NCBI GenBank assembly: GCA_903813345.2 | Contig: CAIIXF020000005.1 | Coordinates: 35,963,375-36,027,374 of the forward strand | Length of the DNA stretch: 64,000 nucleotides | Source of the DNA: Owenia fusiformis | Taxonomy: Eukaryota; Annelida; Polychaeta; Sabellida; Oweniidae | Direction of reading: 5' to 3' | Shown here: positions 60,281 through 64,000 of the stretch, in pieces | Layout: the number at the start of each line of letters is the position of its first letter | Numbering within the stretch: the first letter of the stretch is position 1 | Translations under genes and position numbers: made by a program | Notes under the pieces: generated by a model | What the model was told of the DNA's origin: nothing | Seen by the model: only the letters and a program-made list of their open reading frames with translations | Database searches by the model: none

Positions 60281-60635
60281 GTTTAACTGTTTAATTTACT
60301 TAAAATAGCGAGTAAACTAGCAAAACACTGAAAAACAAAAAATCAACATTTTTTAACCGGAAGTAGATACGAAATTTTCAACTCGCTTGATAAACGAAAC
60401 TAAAAACTCAGCAGCTTTCGATAACTAATTTTGATAAATAAATAGAATTTTATATGTAAGATTCACAAAAATACATTTTCATGATGAAAAATCAAAAGTT
60501 CAGAGTGGTAGTCAGATGAAGTACATAAAATAGTTTATCAACATTTTGAATTTCCCGCCTCTTTGTCTTTTTTGTTCGGGTTTTTCCGTCGATGTAAGCT
60601 CTCGGGAGCTTCCGCTAAAGAATCCAAAAGTAAAG
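60281..60635. promoter_or_regulatory. Divergent promoter region between INPP5F and attractin-like gene
   Basis: The two start codons are only 355 bp apart and point away from each other, so both 5'UTRs and core promoters must share this stretch (unless untranslated first exons exist elsewhere). The attractin-proximal 90 bp is richer in G, C and CpG (for example CCCGCCTC, TTCGGG, CCGTCGATG, CTCGGGAGC) than the AT-rich flanks. No convincing TATA box was recognised on either side. Confidence 0.6.
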
Positions 60636-60866
60636 ATGGCCGACCCGATTTTGATGTTTTTATTCGCAAAATCAAAATTTAGGCAAAATATTGGCTATTT
60701 GGGACGTTATTGGTTAATATTTGTATTATTTATTCAAATTATAGTATACATAGATGCTCAACAGCCATGTGGAAGTGGGCTATGTTATGAGGGAAAGTGT
60801 CAAAATGGTACTTGTATTTGTGACCCTGGCTGGACCGGGGGAGATTGCACTCACTGTGTGGGGAGA
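60636..60866 (+). CDS. ATRN: Attractin-type gene, first coding exon (partial gene)
   Basis: 231 nt, 77 codons in phase 0. ATG lies in strong context (AAAGATGG) and the exon ends at consensus donor AGA|GTAAGG. Residues 27-40 form a hydrophobic segment that can act as signal peptide or anchor. Residues 45-74 form an EGF-like module with Cys 45, 50, 55, 60, 62, 71 and 74 (CICDPGWTGGDC core). It ends with THCVGR, as in attractin and attractin-like 1, where the EGF is followed by a QHCGGRFRL-type junction into a CUB domain. Attractins are transmembrane CUB/kelch/EGF proteins with roles in melanocortin signalling and ubiquitin-dependent receptor turnover. The remaining exons must lie beyond the window; MEGF8 is an alternative but puts CUB first. 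Without a splice the frame would run on into non-attractin sequence until about 61007. Confidence 0.62.
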
Positions 60867-62151
60867 GTAAGGTTAGTGTCGGTTTTGTTAATAATATTAC
60901 TTATATTCTATTCTATAACATGGATGGATCCAGAGTCCTGCATTTCTACCATGAGAATTGTCATGCCCCTCCACGATCCTCCATCACAAGCCATAATGAT
61001 ATTTTAAAGATGTCACGGTTCCCGATATCATGCCGATATGGACCATGTTTTGGTCAAGATGGTTTGGTTGGTACACGGGACAGAAAGGATTAATGTTGGA
61101 ACTGTATCGGGACACAAATTTCTTACCTAAAAATGTATAAATGGCGAGAAACACCTCTAAATTTGTTCAGAAAAAATTTTTACATCATCTCCGGCAAATC
61201 AATTTGAATTTTCAGTATGGCATCCCATCCTGAAGGTACTGTATCTTGAGAACATTTGTATCATTCCATCCCATTCAGAAATTTGTTTGTAATATTTGTA
61301 TCCCTCATTGGGATGACAAGATTCGCCACAGGGTTCTTGAATCGGATACTTTCTTCAAGGAAATGGTTCATATAAAAGCTGCAATAGTCTTTGGATTGAC
61401 CTTGAGATGTCTTAATTCAAATATCCTTGAAAAAATACACTGTTTTATATTTTTAATATTGATTTAAATGATCAGAAAATATGATTTCAAGAAGAAAGGG
61501 TTTATAAGTTAAAATGAATCAAACTGATATTGCTTGCAGCGATCCCAAGCATTGAGTTAGGAAGGTCCATATTTACAAGCTTGGCAGAATGTATCATGTT
61601 ATTTAGGCATATTTTTAATTATTTTAACTACTGGATTAACTAAAGATAATCACTAAATATGTTTTGATACTTGCATTAAATTTAAAATAGGCTTTATGTA
61701 ATACATGTTTCATAATTAAGTTTGAGCAGAAATAAATTGCATTAATTTAATTGCTTATTCACAAAACATCAATTAATTTATTATGAATTGTTTTCATTTT
61801 AAACAAGTAATTTACGTGTCATATTGAGTCTGTTGACAAATCGTGTTTGAATTTAACTCAAGGTTAGCTGTTTGCTTATAAAAAGTTTTTCAAGAGTGTA
61901 CACCCATTCAGAATGAATCATGATTTATATAGCATGATTTATAGCCAACTGTTCAATTAGTTTTGAGAAATTTGTTAATATACAGTTATTTACTTAAGTG
62001 ATTACTTGACAATATATGTTCATACATGTATTTCTTAACACTAACGAGAAAAATATTATGAAAGCTTCCTTGTTTGTTATCTTAAGGAGACTCTTAATAT
62101 TTGCTCAATTTGGAATCGATGATCGTTTAGATTCAAAGGTGATATACAGTA

Positions 62152-62340
62152 AAACCTATAAAGGTAAAACGTAAAACACCTTTGTTTCTGCTTAAAAGTA
62201 TTCTACCGGAGTGTTGTTCTACTTCCCATAACATTAATCCATCAGGTCACAAGACTGTAAAGTGTTTTATTTATAAAGGTGTTCAATTTCTAGAAGTGTT
62301 CTTCTTATCAGGTCCTACTGTAGGTATGTATCGAAACTTT
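62152..62340. mobile_element. Degenerate Tigger-like MITE fragment
   Basis: Starts TACAGTAAAACCTATAAAGG and keeps several GTGTT/TTCT-type subrepeats; right end no longer clear. Lies in the first intron of the attractin-type gene. Confidence 0.4.
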
Positions 62341-62762
62341 ACATACAGAAGTGTTCGTCATAAAAATGAGATAAGAATATCATCGTACCAGTCAGTTATA
62401 ATCTTCTGTTGGTATATATGGGGTTTAATCTATGTGATAAAATAATAATAAAGTCATTTTCATTTCTTTATAAAATCAATGAACAAATGCAATACATTAT
62501 TTTCTTTCAAGATGGAGTGTTACATTCATTAAAAGTACATATCAAATAAACATTTGATATTGAGTAGATATATTGCATTGAAAAAGCATTGAAAATATGA
62601 TCAATGGAATTTACATGAGGTTATCATACGATGTCTAGAAATGGTGTCCTTAAAACTGAAAAGCTTGCTACATCATGTGTCCTAATTGATTCAATTAGCA
62701 AATGTAGAGAAATGATAGGTATCGGGAATTTCATGAGATCATAAAAAATTAGCCATTGATTG

Positions 62763-62882
62763 TAGTCTAGCTACAAGCCACTGTGAGCCTCTCCTCCCCC
62801 CCCCCCTTATGCACCTTCCTGCTTGATGAGAAGGTGTGTAGTCAAAATAGTGGAAGGGGGCACATGGTCTTGTAGCTAGACT
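62763..62882. mobile_element. hAT-type MITE with intact target duplication
   Basis: Inverted ends TAGTCTAGCTACAAG and CTTGTAGCTAGACT, flanked by perfect 8-bp repeats ATTGATTG at 62755-62762 and 62883-62890, the length made by hAT transposases. About 120 bp with an internal C-run. Lies in the attractin-type gene's first intron. Confidence 0.78.
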
Positions 62883-63153
62883 ATTGATTGTAATAGTAAC
62901 AAAATGAACATTAAAATTACCTATTGAATTGATTGCAATGCAATAGTAGCAAAATGTCTCTTTTTCATACTGGGTGTTACAAGAAGCTAATAAATATTTC
63001 ACTTTCTAACTCCAAAATGGCTGTTAAAAACTATAATTGAGACTATTAAGATCTCATCAACCTAAAACTGCAAAATCATCATAAAATTAAGAGGATGTAA
63101 TGGGAATTCAATGTAGGAGATGCTCCATATATGATACCGACACTCATTTAGTT

Positions 63154-63968
63154 ATCCCATCGAACGAAGTTCGGAGGGATATAGGGAACGCCTCCGTCTG
63201 TCCGTACGTCCGTCCGTACGTCCGGGCAATAACTCAAATACCGTTGGCCCGATTATGTTCATATTTTGTACACATATACCCTATGGGGGTAGAAGTTCTG
63301 CTCGAAAGCAGATTTTCAAAATGGCCGCTCATTTCAAAATGGCGGCCATTTTAGTGCCGAATTTACAGTAATTTAGGTGCAATATGTAAAACTGTAATAG
63401 CAATATGTTTTAGATGTAAAAAAATAATATAGGACATTAATGAAGCTAGAAATGTAGATATTAAAGAAGCACATGGCAGCCATCTTGAAAAATGGCGGCC
63501 TTTACTTGTTATTTTACGATTTTTGCTGTAACTCGAAAAGTAGTGGAGCGATTTTTTCATATTTGGTATGTGAATACTATAAACATTGCACACTGTCTAA
63601 AGACACTTTTGGTAGAAGGTGGCCATTTTAAAAAGTGGCCGCCATTTTAACCTATTTTACTATAACTCGAAAAGTAGTGAAGCGATTTTGTTCATATTTG
63701 GTATGTGAATACTATAAGGATGGCACACTGTCTAATGACACTTTTGGTAGAAGGCGGCCATTTTTCAAAATGGCCACCATTTTAACGTATTTTACTATAA
63801 CTCGAAAAGTAGTGGAGCGATTTTGTTCATATTTGGTATGTGAATACTATAAGTATGGCAAATGGTCTAATGACACTTTTGGTAGAAGGCGGCCATTTTG
63901 AAAAATGCCTGCCATTTTTGCTATATACTTTGTTTGTAAAAATGCCATCCATGGCTGTTCGATGGGAT
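63154..63968 (+). mobile_element. GAACGAAGTTCG-family element with 135-bp array
   Basis: Inverted ends ATCCCATCGAAC (63154-63165) and GTTCGATGGGAT (63957-63968). Contains GTCCGTCCGTACGTCC, CAATAACTCAAATACC and then about three and a half 135-bp units with TAACTCGAAAAGTAGTGGAG and repeated AAATGGCGGCCATTTT-like inverted motifs. Confidence 0.65.
63480..63935 (+). repeat. 135-bp tandem repeat inside the 63-kb element
   Basis: ACTCGAAAAGTAGTG recurs at about 63531, 63665 and 63800, each followed by a CATATTTGGTATGTGAATAC block and an ATGGCGGCC-type block. Confidence 0.9.
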
Positions 63969-64000
63969 TCGCTACGCTTTGGCGTTGCCGTTGTTCTGGT

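Noticed and set aside
60867-61093. ORF extension after the attractin exon and an overlapping 82-codon ORF
   Set aside because: A consensus donor ends the exon exactly where attractin changes domain, and the following sequence has no CUB similarity.

Overview
This is an AT-rich animal (metazoan) nuclear window. The genes are split by GT-AG introns, about half the length is introns or intergenic DNA, and it is full of short inverted-repeat transposons, minisatellites and one LINE fragment. The 901-residue protein (somatomedin B domain plus a Met-Tyr-Cys-Ala-Leu-Cys-Asn box) and the repeat types suggest a marine lophotrochozoan such as a mollusc or brachiopod. That is an inference; nothing in the window fixes the species.

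Right side (44.5-64 kb): the best-supported gene runs on the minus strand from 60280 down to 44529. Nine exons with correct GT-AG borders and compatible phases encode the first 338 residues of an INPP5F/SAC2 (Sac-domain phosphoinositide 4-phosphatase) homolog. Its catalytic part was not found. Head to head with it, 355 bp away, the first coding exon of an attractin-type gene starts at 60636 on the plus strand and leaves the window through its first intron. Inside INPP5F intron 7 lies an intact, intronless gene on the opposite strand (48606-51311). It encodes a secreted protein with a somatomedin B domain, 33 tandem 7-residue Ser-Gly/Glu repeats, a Cys-rich domain and a hydrophobic C-terminus. 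The same introns hold a 997-bp mariner-type foldback element, two copies of a tandem-repeat-bearing element with a GAACGAAGTTC palindrome, a hAT-type MITE with a perfect 8-bp target duplication, and other repeats.

Middle (27-33 kb): an intronless biogenic-amine-type GPCR gene (30760-32334, plus), 524 residues, with a long third intracellular loop and a short tail. A 16-bp minisatellite follows it. A CpG-richer spot at about 27.7-28.0 kb looks like a promoter with a possible minus-strand first exon.

Left side (0-27 kb): no confident host gene. It holds a 5'-truncated LINE reverse-transcriptase fragment (about 9744-11375, minus) that landed inside a 124-bp tandem array, a piggyBac-like deletion derivative, Tigger-like and TTAA-type MITEs, and minisatellites with 41-, 51- and 17-bp units.

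The genes do not form a functional pathway. The notable organisation is structural: a divergent INPP5F/attractin promoter and a gene nested antisense in an INPP5F intron. All calls were made by reading the sequence; no database search was run.
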